DNA of 64,000 nucleotides from Sepioteuthis lessoniana (lineage: Eukaryota > Mollusca > Cephalopoda > Myopsida > Loliginidae): assembly GCA_963585895.1 (NCBI GenBank), contig OY757939.1:58627070-58691069 (forward strand), in the 5' to 3' direction. Positions 9,415-20,229 of the stretch are shown piece after piece (the stretch's first letter is position 1; each line of letters starts with the position of its first letter). The position numbers and the translations under genes were made by a program. The notes below the pieces were generated by a model. That model saw only the letters and a program-made list of their open reading frames with translations, was not told where the DNA came from and did no database searches.

Positions 9415-9480
9415 TTGCAACAACCAAATACCTCGGCATTAAATAACCAAGCAAGGGTTGACATGCCATAAAACTCACCG
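9415..9480 (+). repeat. shared SINE 3' tail module
   Basis: CTCGGCATTAAATAACC followed by GGGTTGACATGCCATAAAAC. Confidence 0.7.
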
Positions 9481-9960
9481 CCTAATCAAAAAGTTTCATT
9501 TGAACACTTATTTGTTTTTAACTAACCAATGACTAGATGAGGCAAACGGTTCATTTTTTCGCGGAGCAAAGCTAGTTTAGAATCAGTTTTTTTTTCTTTT
9601 TTTTTCTTTTGGGCAGAACTAGTTCCTTAACCAAAGCTAAAGAACCCCAACTGCCCAACTATTTGAACATTTGTCATCTATTAAACTTAGTTTAGATTAA
9701 GGCCGGAAACCAAAGGGATTAAGTGAGAATCAGACTCACTAACAATGGTCAGTGAATCTAGTTCTCAAACCACGACATATTCTAGTTATTTTCTGAGCTT
9801 TAGTTAGCTTCACAGTCCTTCGATTACTTCCACCTCCTGCCGTTTCAACTGGATGACAAAGCAAAATTAGGAATATTCTTCTATGATAATAAACGTCTCA
9901 ATTATAAAACACGATTCATTTCAATTTAAAAAAAATAAACAATAAAATAAAAAGAGAGAA
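9481..9960. other. no gene; decayed family A trace
   Basis: At 9600-9680 the order ACTAGTTCCTTAACCAAAGC then TGCCCAACTATTT resembles the complement of family A, heavily diverged. Nothing else was recognised. Confidence 0.4.
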
Positions 9961-9964
9961 AAAA

Positions 9965-10256
9965 TAGTAATTTAAATCAATATGGCCGCCATTTTTTTTT
10001 CATTTATTGTATCAACAGGCCTTCGAAATTATTTACATGCCTTCAAAATTAATTCTTCATACATTTTATTCTTTTCCTCTTCAATACCAGACTTGAGCGA
10101 ACCCATATTTGGATAGGAAATAGCATTTGTTTTGTTTCCTAAAATACGCCATATAGTGTAATCAAGGAGGTTAAGGCTTGATGGAAGCCATAAAGAAACT
10201 CTAATTATTTCGGATTTTTTTTTTTTTGGCTTGCTTTTTGGCGTTAAGCAAATCAT
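9965..10256 (-). pseudogene. mariner-type transposase, C-terminal remnant
   Basis: The minus strand reads LNLLDYTIWRILGNKTNA, then YPNMGSLKSGIEEEKNK, then MYEELILKACK, a stop, FRRPVDTINEKKMAAILI. This is the familiar C-terminus of a mariner subfamily in which the third acidic residue is followed by LDYxIWxxL. It differs from the CDFWLF type of the six copies described here, so it is a second transposase lineage. Only about 90 residues remain and no terminal repeats were recognised. The subfamily (DD37D or DD37E-like) cannot be fixed because the second catalytic Asp is not preserved. Confidence 0.65.
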
Positions 10257-10259
10257 AGA

Positions 10260-10535
10260 TTATTTGTTGTTTCTTTTCTTGCTGACTCAAATTGGGTTGA
10301 ATTTAAATGAAAATACAAAAATAATAGAACTAATCATGAATATTTAGATTCATCGCTTTTGTTTAAATTGGACTAAGCCGACCAAAAAAAAAAAAACCTT
10401 TTAAGAATTATTCCATATTTTGCTTCCCAGTAAGTTTACCCAATGTAGACTTTCTTCGCTGTTTGACTTTGCTGGTTTGGCAAGACCGGTATTTTCAGCG
10501 TCAATTCTTAGATGATAAAAAAGTAAATGTATTTT
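10260..10535. other. no recognised feature
   Basis: AT-rich sequence without interpretable frames. It may include the rest of the adjacent mariner remnant. Confidence 0.4.
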
Positions 10536-10536
10536 T

Positions 10537-10690
10537 GATACACTCTCATTTTATAACTTCTCAATATATAGATATATATCTATTTTAATACACTCCTATA
10601 CCAATAACTTCTCAGTATATAAATATATATTTATTTTGATACACTTTCATACAAATAACTTTTCAGTATATAAATATATATTTTTATGTA
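10537..10690. repeat. 51-bp tandem repeat, 3 units
   Basis: Three consecutive units of about 51 bp, each with ATACACT(C/T), AATAACTTCTCAGTATAT and ATATATATTTATTTT. Confidence 0.8.
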
Positions 10691-10791
10691 AATTGAAGAG
10701 TTTTGAAGGTTTTGGCTGTCATTTGGTCTGTGTGTGAGAAAAATTTGCCTTGATGATAAAAATTGGAATTAAAACTATTATTTTATAATTA

Positions 10792-10837
10792 ATAATAATA
10801 ATAATAATAATAGTAATAATAATAATAATAATAATAG
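10792..10837. repeat. (AAT)n microsatellite
   Basis: AAT triplets with one interruption. Confidence 0.9.
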
Positions 10838-10980
10838 GAGAATTGGTCTTAATATTCATTTGTCTACATGATGAATTTCCCGTCAAATTGGACATTATTT
10901 GACAGGTTTATCTCATCTTAAAGTAATTTGTCTCCAGGCTCATTGGAAGTACAATAAATCATTCTTAAATGTTAAAATAT

Positions 10981-11031
10981 TACACACACACACACACACA
11001 CACACTCCTTTCACCGCTCTCTCTCTGTCTT

Positions 11032-11085
<54 letters not shown>

Positions 11086-11092
11086 CTACTCA
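10981..11092. repeat. (CA)n(CT)n(TATC)n compound microsatellite
   Basis: A CA run, a spacer, a long CT run and then TATC units. Confidence 0.95.
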
Positions 11093-11147
11093 CAAGCACA
11101 TGTAGACGCAAAGAGAGAGAGAGAGAAAGAGAGAGAACTATAGACAT

Positions 11148-11535
11148 ATCATCATCATCATCATGTCATGCTGGTAGCACGGATATCCCTGACCCTCTCT
11201 CACCACTTTTCCCTATCGTTCATCGCCTCTGGCAGGTCTTCTGGATAACATCCCGTATCCTCACATAGTTGCTGAATGTATGTTCGTGCTGGTCGTCCTG
11301 CTTTTTCATGGCCATGTGTGGGGGTCCATAGGAGTACATCACTTATGAGTTCGTCCCTGCTTCTCCAGCCGTGTCCTGCATCTCTAGTTCGTCTAACTTG
11401 AATAGTTTTCGTGATAGGAGGCAGGTGGCCGTACAGTTGGTGTCTTGTGGGGTGTTGCCGCCAGGACTTGTTCAAGATTGCTCGCAGCATTCTTGTGTAA
11501 TTGCCGTCTAGCTTTTTCTCCAGCCGTTTTGCTCA
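11148..11535 (-). mobile_element. LINE (YADD type), 5'-truncated 3' fragment
   Basis: The minus strand matches the last 120 or so codons of the complete copy at 54350-56500: MLRAILNKSWRQHPTR, GHLPPITKTIQVRRTR, DELISDVLLWTP, GRPARTYIQQLCEDTG. It begins at a (CAT)n tail, which is (ATG)n on the sense strand. It is too short for activity. Confidence 0.85.
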
Positions 11536-11554
11536 AAGACTCATAAACCCTTAC

Positions 11555-11735
11555 TATCCTGGGGGGATCCCCGTAGCGTAGAGGTTAACACACTGGACTG
11601 CAATATCATAGGAAGCGAGTTCGGACTCCTGTCGTATTGTACCTCTACTGTTCCTCAACAAGTATGGCTTTGGCATTCAATAACACACGAAAGTTGATAT
11701 GCCATTGAATAAAGAAACTGAAACTTACTATCCCA
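11555..11735 (+). repeat. SINE family B, variant
   Basis: CCCCGTAGCGTAGAGGTTA forms the A-box and GCGAGTTCGGACTCC the B-box. The tail with GTTGATATGCCATTGAAT follows. The middle is shortened compared with other copies. The head is a variant shared with 18110-18330. Confidence 0.75.
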
Positions 11736-11739
11736 TTTA

Positions 11740-12530
11740 GATTTTATTTACACAAACATATGTTGTATAGTCATGATATAACTATACAAAGTATCCAAAT
11801 ATAGGGATGCGTGAAACGTTCATATGCACAGAAATCCCGAAACACTGACGACTTTCTTTGTTCAGGTACGAAACTTTTATTACCTTCTTGACTTTTAGGT
11901 TTATCGACACGAGGAGAGAGAGAGACACACACAATTTCTACGATGCTGACTGTTCCACATGACCCCACCACACGCGGCGCACCTCGTAGACTCAACTGGC
12001 CTGGCCTCACCGAGCCTCAAAAATCAACTAGCCTCATCTAGATTCAAATCTCAACCAACTGCTTTTTTTCAAAAATCACCCAAAATCTTCAGCCCATCAC
12101 TTCCAGGCATGAAGTCATTCACATCCCCAGTTCTATTTCCTATCCGGGGGTTTTATTATGACATCTGTGATTGTCATATACTCCCCGCGCGAGCGTGAAA
12201 ACCTGCACTCAATGTGTGCCCCTACACGTGCACACGAATAGTTCTAAGTCTAACTAAACCGAACGATAAGATATAACCAACGAAAAATGATAATATAAAA
12301 AGATACTTACGCAATTATATAACACATATTCTCTCTTTTTCTCTTTCTCTCCCACACACATAGTACATGCATGCAAACACACATGCATCCAAACATGCTC
12401 ACAGATACACACGTCACTCACACACACACAAAATGAGAAAGTGAGAGAGAGAGTGAAAAGGTGAGAGAGAGAGAGAGAGTTATGTGTATGTTTATGCATG
12501 GAAAGTGTGCTTGTATGCGTTTATTAATCT
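11740..12530. other. no gene; microsatellite at 12320-12480
   Basis: No frame or repeat family was recognised at 11740-12320. Short GA and CA tracts fill 12320-12480. Confidence 0.45.
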
Positions 12531-12532
12531 TG

Positions 12533-12790
12533 GCCGAATGAATAAAGTGTTCGCCAATGATCCGGCAAACCGGGGTTCAATCCCAGGTCAAGTTATACCA
12601 AAGACTCAAAAAATGGTACTTGATTTATCCTGGCTTAACACTCAGCATTATAAGGTAAATATCAGGGGCAAAGTGGAGCAATCAAGGGAATAGAGTGGCG
12701 CCCTCCCCAACATGTCGGTTTAGTAGCTATTGAAAAGGCAGCCTTTGCGTCCCCTTCGAATAAGGTCACCGACTTTACTTACTATAAATC
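12533..12790 (+). repeat. tRNA-derived SINE, family C
   Basis: The head (AATAAAGTGTTCGCCAATG) contains a decayed A-box region and GGGTTCAATCCCAGG is a near-perfect B-box. The body (CCAAAGACTCAAAAAATGG, TTAACACTCAGCATTATAAG) and 3' end (TAGCTATTGAAAAGG) match the other copies. Confidence 0.85.
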
Positions 12791-12829
12791 TTTGTGTGCA
12801 CAGGTGTGCACAGACTCACATTCGCGCCG

Positions 12830-12995
12830 AGCGCGTCTTATGAATTGGAGCCCTGATTTCAAACCCTGAACAAGGCTGTTTGTATTTCACTTCACGCTTA
12901 TGCTCTTTGGAAAAGTACTAATTTATCTGTTGTCTTCCAGCTATGGAAAAGATTAATAGGACAGACTGGGTTCTTCAACCTTGTACATTAATTCT
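12830..12995 (+). repeat. SINE family A, old divergent copy
   Basis: GATTTCAAACCCTGAAC, CCAGCTATGGAAAAGATTAA and CAGACTGGGTTCTTC are in family A order. The rest has drifted. Confidence 0.55.
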
Positions 12996-13139
12996 TCTTT
13001 TCTTAACGAGTTTCCAATTATTATATGTTTATAGTTTTACCTTTTCAAAATTGAGATTTATATTCAAAAAGTGAAATGCACAGAGCTGATGAATGTAATT
13101 TTTTTCTGGTTAAATAACACCGGTGTATCTATGCGTAGA

Positions 13140-13385
13140 ATTCCATAGAAGAATGTCGCTTAGGAGTTTGTCCTTCTTCAGCTGTGCCCAACATGTGTTG
13201 CTCGCCTTTCTAGAATGGTTCACGAGATAGGAGGTAAGTGGCCACACAGTTGCTGTTTTGCAGAGTACTGATTCCAGGATTTGTTCAAAACAGCTCGGAT
13301 CATCCTCTCTCAGTTACCATCAAGCTTTCTTCCCAGCTTTACAAGAGACCACATGGTGATACCATACAATAGTACTGACCCAGAG
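13140..13385 (-). mobile_element. LINE (YADD type), divergent 3' fragment
   Basis: It aligns to the same C-terminal region as the 11148 copy, including the GATAGGAGGTAAGTGGCC stretch and GGATTTGTTCAAAACAGCTC, but with many substitutions. It is closer to the copy at 39518-40160 and is probably an older subfamily. Confidence 0.65.
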
Positions 13386-13552
13386 AGATAATAACTGTTA
13401 TGGTAACATCTGTGCGTTGAATTGTTATATGGTAGACAGACTTGTCATTTTGACAAGACGTTTTTTGCTTTTGGGGGTGGGTTTTTTTTTTGTTTATTAC
13501 CATAAATGTTGAGTTCCTGTTATTTCATGATTGACACTCTTACAACTTCTGT

Positions 13553-13674
13553 TGAAAGAAAGAAAGAAAGAAAGAAAGTTTTGAAAAGAAAGAAATACAG
13601 TTGGTCTGGAGAAAGAAAAGAAATAAAGAAAGAAAGAAGGTTTGGAAAAGAAATAAATAAAGTTGGTCTGGAAA

Positions 13675-13738
<64 letters not shown>

Positions 13739-14085
13739 AGGTTTGGACAAGAAAGAAATACACTTGGTCTGGAGAAAGAAAGAAAGAAAGAAGGTTTGGA
13801 AAAGAAATAAATAAAGTTGGTCTGGAGAAATAAAGAAAGAAAGAAAGATGGTTTGGAAAAGAAATAAATAAAGTTGGTCTGGAAAAAGAAAGAAAGAAAG
13901 AAAGATGGTTTGGAAAAGAAATAAATACAGTTGGTCTGGAAAAAGAAAGAAAGAAAGAAAGATGGTTTGGAAAAGAAATAAATACAGTTGGTCTGGAAAA
14001 AGAAAGAAAGAAAGAAAGAAAGATGGTTTGGAAAAGAAATAAATAAAGTTGGTCTGGAGAAAGAAAGAAAGAAAGAAACTGTTAT
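13553..14085. repeat. GAAA-rich minisatellite with about 55-60 bp units
   Basis: Units of GGTTTGGAAAAGAAATAAAT, AAAGTTGGTCTGGA and a variable (AAAG)n run repeat about nine times. The tetranucleotide run varies between units, giving a two-level repeat. A 195-codon frame on the minus strand (FFLSF repeats) is an artefact of this array. Confidence 0.9.
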
Positions 14086-14600
14086 TGTCGCTGGGAAACG
14101 TGTTCGACGAGCAAGGTTTTTCTTCACTTCACTCTATAGTATCTTGTGAAAGTTATTAATCTTTCATTTTTTCCCCCTTGCTTTAGGTAAATAATCGGGA
14201 CACCGAACTCTAAGCATGGCAACCTATTTACGAGAATGCAAAACTCTGAGAAGTACTGTTCGATGAATTTTTGGCATAGTGGTGCACAATTTTTCTATTA
14301 TCCAAAAAAGTGTGTCTGGTTCTACGTGAGCCTTCACCACTATAAACAAAATCACTTGTGTGGCTAGATTGTTAGTTTACAAACTCAGCAAAAACCAATA
14401 TCACACATACAAAACCTAACAGCAAATCAAACAATGAAAAGCCAAAATACATTCTAACTAAACATGAACCTTTCCACCAATCCAAATGTAGGACCAATCA
14501 AATTCTTTTTTTTTTTCTTTTCTTTTTGTTTTTAGGGACAAAAAAAAGATTTATGCACCAATTTGGCACAGATTTTCCACTCATTGGGTTTGGAATGCAG
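14086..14600. other. no recognised feature
   Basis: No reading frame, RNA or repeat family was recognised. Confidence 0.5.
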
Positions 14601-14605
14601 ACCTT

Positions 14606-14852
14606 CAAAATTATAGCTTTTGAAAAGGCAGCCTTTGGGTCATCAAAAGGAAAACTCTGAATTCAAACCTGTTAAACTCCGCATAAAAATTGACCTTGTG
14701 TCATATCCTGCCCGAGCGGAGGGGTTGGGTAAATATGATAAAGTGAGATACAAACAACCTCGTCTCCGATTTGAACTCGACTTCTCGAGTTGATTTTCTA
14801 CGACGATAACCGTTACACCATATGCGCTTCCGAGAAAGTTGCATGGTAGTCT
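14606..14852. repeat. SINE mosaic: C tail, A 3' half, inverted A 5' half
   Basis: A short family C end (CTTTTGAAAAGGCAGCCTTT) runs into the plus-strand 3' half of family A (AAGGAAAACTCTGAATTC to GGGGTTGGGTAAATATG). It then runs into a minus-strand family A 5' half (TACGACGATAACCGTTACAC). The last two parts are repeated at 15128-15335. Confidence 0.75.
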
Positions 14853-14928
14853 GCTCCAAATAAGTGTGGGGAATATATGAATTCAGAGCTTTTTTCTAGA
14901 GAATTAGCATAAAGTGAGATACAAGGAG

Positions 14929-15217
14929 GTGCCCGTGGTGTAATGGTTATCGTCGTAGGAAATGGACACGGCGACACGAGTTCAAATCCTGGACGAGACT
15001 AATTGCATTTAACATTGCATTAATACCCTTGGGAAAGGTATGAATCCAATTATTCTCCCTCCAGCTATGGGTAAATACTAGGGCAGACTGGGTTCTTCAG
15101 CCTTGGTGAGGCAACTAGTCTAGAAAAAGGAAAACTCTGAATTCAAACCTGTTAAACTCTGCATAAAAATTGACCTTGTGTCATATCCTGCCCGAGCGGA
15201 GGGGTTGGGTAAATATG
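14929..15217 (+). repeat. tRNA-derived SINE, family A, complete copy
   Basis: A representative full copy of about 290 bp. The A-box-like TGGTGTAATGG is at 14936-14946 and the B-box-like GTTCAAATCC at 14980-14989. The body has CCAATTATTCTCCCTCCAGC, TTCAGCCTTGGTGAGGC and AAAAATTGACCTTGTGTC, and ends at GGGGTTGGGTAAATAT. The tRNA-like head implies transcription by RNA polymerase III. Confidence 0.9.
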
Positions 15218-15335
15218 ATAAAGTGAGATACGAACAACCTCGTCTCTGATTTGAACTCGACTTCTCGAGTTGATTTTCTACGACGATAACCGTTACATCA
15301 TATGCGCTTCCGAGAAAGTTGCATGGTAGTGCTGA
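15218..15335 (-). repeat. SINE family A, inverted 5' half
   Basis: A duplicate of 14741-14852 with the complemented A-box end (ACGATAACCGTTACATC). Confidence 0.8.
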
Positions 15336-15339
15336 TAAT

Positions 15340-16185
15340 ATATGCAGGATCTATTCGTACATTTCTCGTACTTTTTCTCTCCACCCACTCCTTTAAAAAC
15401 TGGTGGGGTATTTGTTCTCACCTCCCGGTTCTAATCTTTACCACTATTCATTACTGCACGATGATATCAATCCCAAAATAAATTTGAAATGTTTCGGGTC
15501 CCTCGGATTGTATAATCAGCAACGCTTTTTGGTTTTGTTTTGTTTTCTTTTCTTTTCTTTTCTTCTCTCTAGGGAACGTTTTATTCAGTTATCCTACAAA
15601 TCATCTCCAATTCGATAGCCCAAAATGAAGAGGGCAGAGTAAACGCCCTTATAATGGCGAGAATGTTTGATTGTTATATCGCTAACAACGATAGGAAGGG
15701 TAAAAGTGTCCTCACTTCCCTCTAGAATGCGAAGAGTATTGTTTAAAATATTTGGGAGAGTAAGGTGTGTTAGTTGGTAACTTAATGGTATCTGCGTACT
15801 TCAAATTGCATATTTAGCAGCAGATGTTTGCGTCGTGCACTAAAAGAGATTTTTACATGTGTCACTGCGACCGAGGTTGTCCTGAAAGAAATGTTCTAAA
15901 ACAAAGGAAAAATAATATTAAGGTTAATTAATTTACTAGAAAGAAGAATGAGAGTTGATCAAATAGAAACTTTCAAAATAATCGAATTTCTAATTCTTAT
16001 AGACATATTTTTATATATTATATCCCTCAAACTAAAGAAATTACAGTCAAGTCAAATTCAAAAAATTAGGTGTATTCACCAACTGGATTTTTGCAAATAG
16101 AATAATATAAGTAAAAAGTAAAAACACTCTACTCAGTAGACCAATGGCCTGGGTTTACTTTTAGAGTAATATATATATATATGCA
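15340..16185. other. no recognised feature
   Basis: About 850 bases without a convincing frame or repeat. A 71-codon frame at 15403-15618 shows no recognisable motif. Confidence 0.45.
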
Positions 16186-16188
16186 CAC

Positions 16189-16468
16189 ATATTTACCAAC
16201 CCCTCAGTAACGGGCTGAATGTGACACAAGGTCAAATTTTTAACTGAAGTTTAACACGTTTGAATACAGATTTTTCTTTCTCCTCACTGTTTGACATACC
16301 AGGGCTAAAGAGCCCATTCTACTCTTCTATTTTCTCATTGAATAGTTGGAAGCATACTTTTCCTAAACGCATTAGCACTATGTTAAAATGAAATTGCCTC
16401 GTCGAGGATTTGAACTCGAGTCGCCGTGTCCATTTCCTACGACGTTAACCATTACACTAGGAGCTCCT
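16189..16468 (-). repeat. SINE family A, divergent copy
   Basis: A full-length reverse copy from TTTACCAACCCCTCAG to the complemented A-box (CGTTAACCATTACACTAGG). It shows many substitutions. Confidence 0.8.
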
Positions 16469-16589
16469 CATTAAAACAGGATAATATATTTGTGGAACAA
16501 ATTGCCTAATTAGATTAAAAACAATTATGGTGTATAAAAATTGATTGAATTGGATAATTTTAGAAATGATGATAAAAGAATTTAAGAGG

Positions 16590-16835
16590 GTATTTTGGGA
16601 AAGTGGGTAGAGTGTTTGCCAATGATCCGGGATACCTGGTTTCAATCCCAGGTTGCGTCATACCAAAGACTTTAAAAATGGTACTTGATACCTCCTTGCT
16701 TAACACTCAGCACTATAAGGTAAGGATCAATGGTGAAATGGAGCAATCCAGGGAAAGGAATAGCGCCCTTCCCTACACATCGGTCTAGTTGCTATTGAAA
16801 AGGGAGCTTTCTGGTCGCCCTCGACTACGGCCAAC
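16590..16835 (+). repeat. SINE family C
   Basis: GGGAAAGTGGGTAGAGTG forms the A-box and TTTCAATCCCAGG the B-box. The body runs to TAGTTGCTATTGAAAAGGG. Confidence 0.85.
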
Positions 16836-17654
16836 AACAATGGAATGAATTAGCTTATCTTGGGGTATTGCTACTTATTAGGAGCCGTACTAAACACGCG
16901 AATACGGCACAAGGATATTTCTAAGGTTTTGTCCAAGCGCAGAGGCGAAGCTCACACACAGCGGGCACAAAATGTCTCGGGCTCCCTCGGCATTCCCTTG
17001 AAAAAGGGCACCTATCGTCCCAGGCTATAAACCTAGCCTATCCTGAGAGGGTTACAGCCTGGATGGACGGTTCCCTGAAGCTCGCCTGCGATATGCGATG
17101 GCTGGGCACCTCCAGCACCCGCGTCAAACAGTCTCGACCGACTGGGAAAACTACAAAAGCCAAACCCACGTTCAGTTAAACCACGTACCCCAACACAGTT
17201 AGCTAAGAGAGGGTTAGCTTATGGTATAAGCTGACCAAAGGATCGTCATTTCTATTATGAACTTTCTCGATAACAGCAGGCACTTCCAGTAAAAATTGGC
17301 CAATCGAAGACACAAAGCATATAAAATCATTTGCAACTATCTTCAAATACTCAGGTATTCAACTACTGGTTACAGTTTCTACCAGAAAGACGTATATTTT
17401 GGATTAGCAATACTGCATTCTTTGGACTAAAGAATAAATTGGCGACAAGGGTTCTAACATGAATTACTTAACAAAATTAGATCTGTACATAGATATTTTC
17501 TATGCTAAGAGTCTTTTTTAAGGTTGAGGATAGAAAAAAGAAAGAGGTGCACAATAAATAACAATAGAAAAATAGATTTAAGAAAATGCGAAGTACGATT
17601 TAGCTAAATCCATTTATAAAATCCATTTTTGGATTCAGATGACGTTTCCTGTAT
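16836..17654. other. GC-richer unclassified stretch, then AT-rich sequence
   Basis: 16870-17200 is richer in GC than its surroundings, with CCCTCGGCATTCCC and CTCCAGCACCCGCGTC, and has no coding potential I recognise. It could be a further retroposon body. 17200-17654 shows nothing. Confidence 0.4.
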
Positions 17655-17950
17655 ATATTTACTCCCCCCCCCCCGCTACGAACGAGTTGATTGTGAGACA
17701 CGGTCACTTTGTTAACTGAGTTTAACAGGTTTGAATTCAGAGTTTTCCTTCTCCTAGACTAGTTGCCTCACCAAAGCTGAAGAACTCCGTCTGCCCTAAT
17801 GTTTACCCATAGCTGGAGGGGAAAATAATTGGATTTATACCTTTCCGAAGGGTATAAGCGGTTTGTGTATATGCAGACAGTCTCGACGAGGATTTGAACT
17901 CGTATCGCCGTGTCCATTGTCCTGCGACGCTATCCATTATACCACGAACG
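17655..17950 (-). repeat. SINE family A
   Basis: A reverse full-length copy with the complemented B-box (GGATTTGAACTCG) and A-box end (CTATCCATTATACCACG). Confidence 0.85.
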
Positions 17951-18109
17951 ACTCCAAAAAAAGTTTCCTCTACGATACATACATATACTCTTAACTTCAA
18001 GTTTTCCATTTTCAATCCGTGGTTATTTAGAAAGAATTATCATTTCAGGTCTTCGAGCTGTTCAAAGGCAAAATCAGGGAAGCAAAGTAAGATTTCCCCA
18101 AATTCACGA

Positions 18110-18330
18110 GGAAGGTTCTCGTAGCGCAGTGGTTAACGTCCTAGATTACGATAAAGTAGTCAGCGAGTTCGGACTCCAGTTGCACTTTTAGGCCCCACTT
18201 CCAGATGCTAATACCCATAGAGAAAGGCTTGAACTCTCTTATCCCCATCCCGCTACTTAGGGGTTAAATAGTACCACTACTGTTCTACGAGGAAGCCTTT
18301 GGCATTAAATAATCCACGTCAAATCTAATT
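18110..18330 (+). repeat. SINE family B, variant head
   Basis: TTCTCGTAGCGCAGTGGTTA is a good A-box and GCGAGTTCGGACTCC the B-box. The tail is short (TTTGGCATTAAATAATCC) and truncated. Confidence 0.75.
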
Positions 18331-18334
18331 CATT

Positions 18335-19138
18335 TATCCATTGTCTTTCCCACTGTATACAGGTTATAATGTTATTTTTGCTCTAATTAAGTTCAGTCTG
18401 TACTTCTCTTCACAATAGGATTCTTCAATGCAGTTTCATACAAACCTCACTTCTTTTAAACAAATAAATGCATTAACCGCGGTAGGGTTGAGATTATCAC
18501 TTAGCGCCTGCGACACTCCAAAATGTAGAAAGCCGAAAGGGCCAAATGTTTTTGTGAGCGCCATAAATAAATCTTGATTAAAGTGGTGGGTGCTATTAAA
18601 TTGATCCTCTTGTTCCAGGGAGGCCTGCCTCCTAAGCAATACCAGCATTCAAGACTAAGTTTATTGCTTGGTGCTTGAGACGTCTCGAAATCGATTATAA
18701 CATAGGTTAGTTCGAAACAAATCTAATTCAGCTAGACTTTAATGGAAATATCGCTAATCAATAAGATGACAAAATTAAATTGTTATTATTTAATAATCAG
18801 TGGGAATATGACATAAATAACTAAGGCACTTGAGACGTCGGTGGTGACGTAGTCTCGACGTACAAACACATAATTTCCAATGCAGTATTAATGGAATACT
18901 TGTTTCAGTTTTGATGTTATTCCGTTTTGAAGAGTGAAAGACAAGGAACATATTTGTAATGGCGGATGTAATATCTCAAAATTTTCCATATTGTGATATC
19001 TAAAAAGTACCCTCTCAGTTGCCGAATCGACTTACAATCAATTTCCTTTTCATCACTTGGTACCTTATCATAGAAACACTTCTGTTGAAATGTCTCTTTT
19101 TTCCCCGATAATTTGGTTATAAGCTGACCCAGACATTT
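18335..19138. other. no recognised feature
   Basis: AT-rich sequence. The only long frame crossing it begins in the adjacent purine tract and is an artefact. Confidence 0.45.
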
Positions 19139-19139
19139 A

Positions 19140-19353
19140 ATATTATAGACAGACCGACAGACAGAGAAGGAGAGGGAGAGATTGAGAAAGAGTGAGAAGG
19201 AGAGAGAGTGAGAGAGAAAGAGGAAGGGACATAGAGACACAGACACAGACAAAAACAGAGAGAGAAAGAGAGAGAGAGGAAGAAACAGATGAAGAGACTG
19301 AGAGACAGAAACAAAGAAACTGAGAGAGAAAGAGAGAAAGAGAGACAGAAAGA

Positions 19354-19391
<38 letters not shown>

Positions 19392-19502
19392 AATGGTGAC
19401 ACAGAGAAACTAAGAGAAACAGAGAGGAGAAACAGAGACAGACAGAAACAGAGAGAAAGAGAGTCATAGACTGAGAGGGGAAGAAACAGAGAGATGGAGA
19501 AA

Positions 19503-19536
<34 letters not shown>

Positions 19537-19721
19537 CAGAGAGATTGAGAGAAGAAGAAATAGAGGGGTGGAGACACATAAACACAGACAGAGAAACAGA
19601 GAGAGATAGAGAGAAAGACAGAAACAGTGAGAAGGAGAGACAGAAAGAGGAAGAAACCGAGAGAGAGGGAAAGAGGGAGGTAGAGAGAGAGAGAGAGAAA
19701 GACACTGATGGAGAGAAAGTC

Positions 19722-19757
<36 letters not shown>

Positions 19758-19770
19758 AAACAGAGAATGT
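19140..19770. repeat. long GA-rich purine tract
   Basis: About 630 bases almost purely purine on the plus strand, with embedded (GAAA)n at 19350-19393 and (GA)n at 19505-19533 and 19725-19752. Long frames through it (up to 268 codons on the minus strand) are composed of L, S and F and are not genes. Confidence 0.9.
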
Positions 19771-19992
19771 GAGCATAGCTTATAGATAAGTAGACCTCTT
19801 AGTTTTCTTCAAAGCCAGAATACCAGAATTCTCTTATTTTTAATGGAACATAACTAAATCAAAACATACCATTACATATTTTTTACCCAGTTGTTCAGCT
19901 TTCAAATACTATCCCACCCACCGAAAAAAAATACATATATATGTTGTTTAAGAGTTTTATTTATATTTGAACGTCTTCACATTCATATTTTT

Positions 19993-20224
19993 CTCTTCTT
20001 CTTCTTCTTCTTCTTCTTCTTCTTCTTCTTCTTCTTCTTCTTCTTCCTCCTCCTCCCCTCCTCCTTCTTTTTCTTCTCCCCCTCCCCCTCCTTCTTCTTC
20101 CTCCTCCTCCTTCTTCCTTCTTCTTCTTCTTCCTCCTCCTCCCTTCATTCTTCTTCTTCTTCCTCCTCCTCCTTCTTCCCTCCTCCTCCCCCTTCTTCTT
20201 CTTCTTCTTCTTCTTCTTCTTCCA
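19993..20224. repeat. (TTC)n/(TCC)n polypyrimidine tract
   Basis: About 230 bases of pure or nearly pure pyrimidine, mainly TTC with TCC blocks. It has mirror symmetry in places, which could allow triplex formation. Poly-S, poly-E and poly-R frames are artefacts. Confidence 0.95.
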
Positions 20225-20229
20225 CATTT

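Noticed and set aside
13540-14127. 195-codon minus-strand frame with FFLSF and KPSFF repeats
   Set aside because: It lies entirely within the GAAA minisatellite. Shifted frames are equally open.
14929-15010. True tRNA gene
   Set aside because: A- and B-box are present, but no acceptor stem or anticodon arm can be folded and the sequence continues into a SINE body found many times.
18917-19723. 268-codon minus-strand frame rich in SLSLSF
   Set aside because: Translation of the GA-rich purine tract. Low complexity and no recognisable protein.
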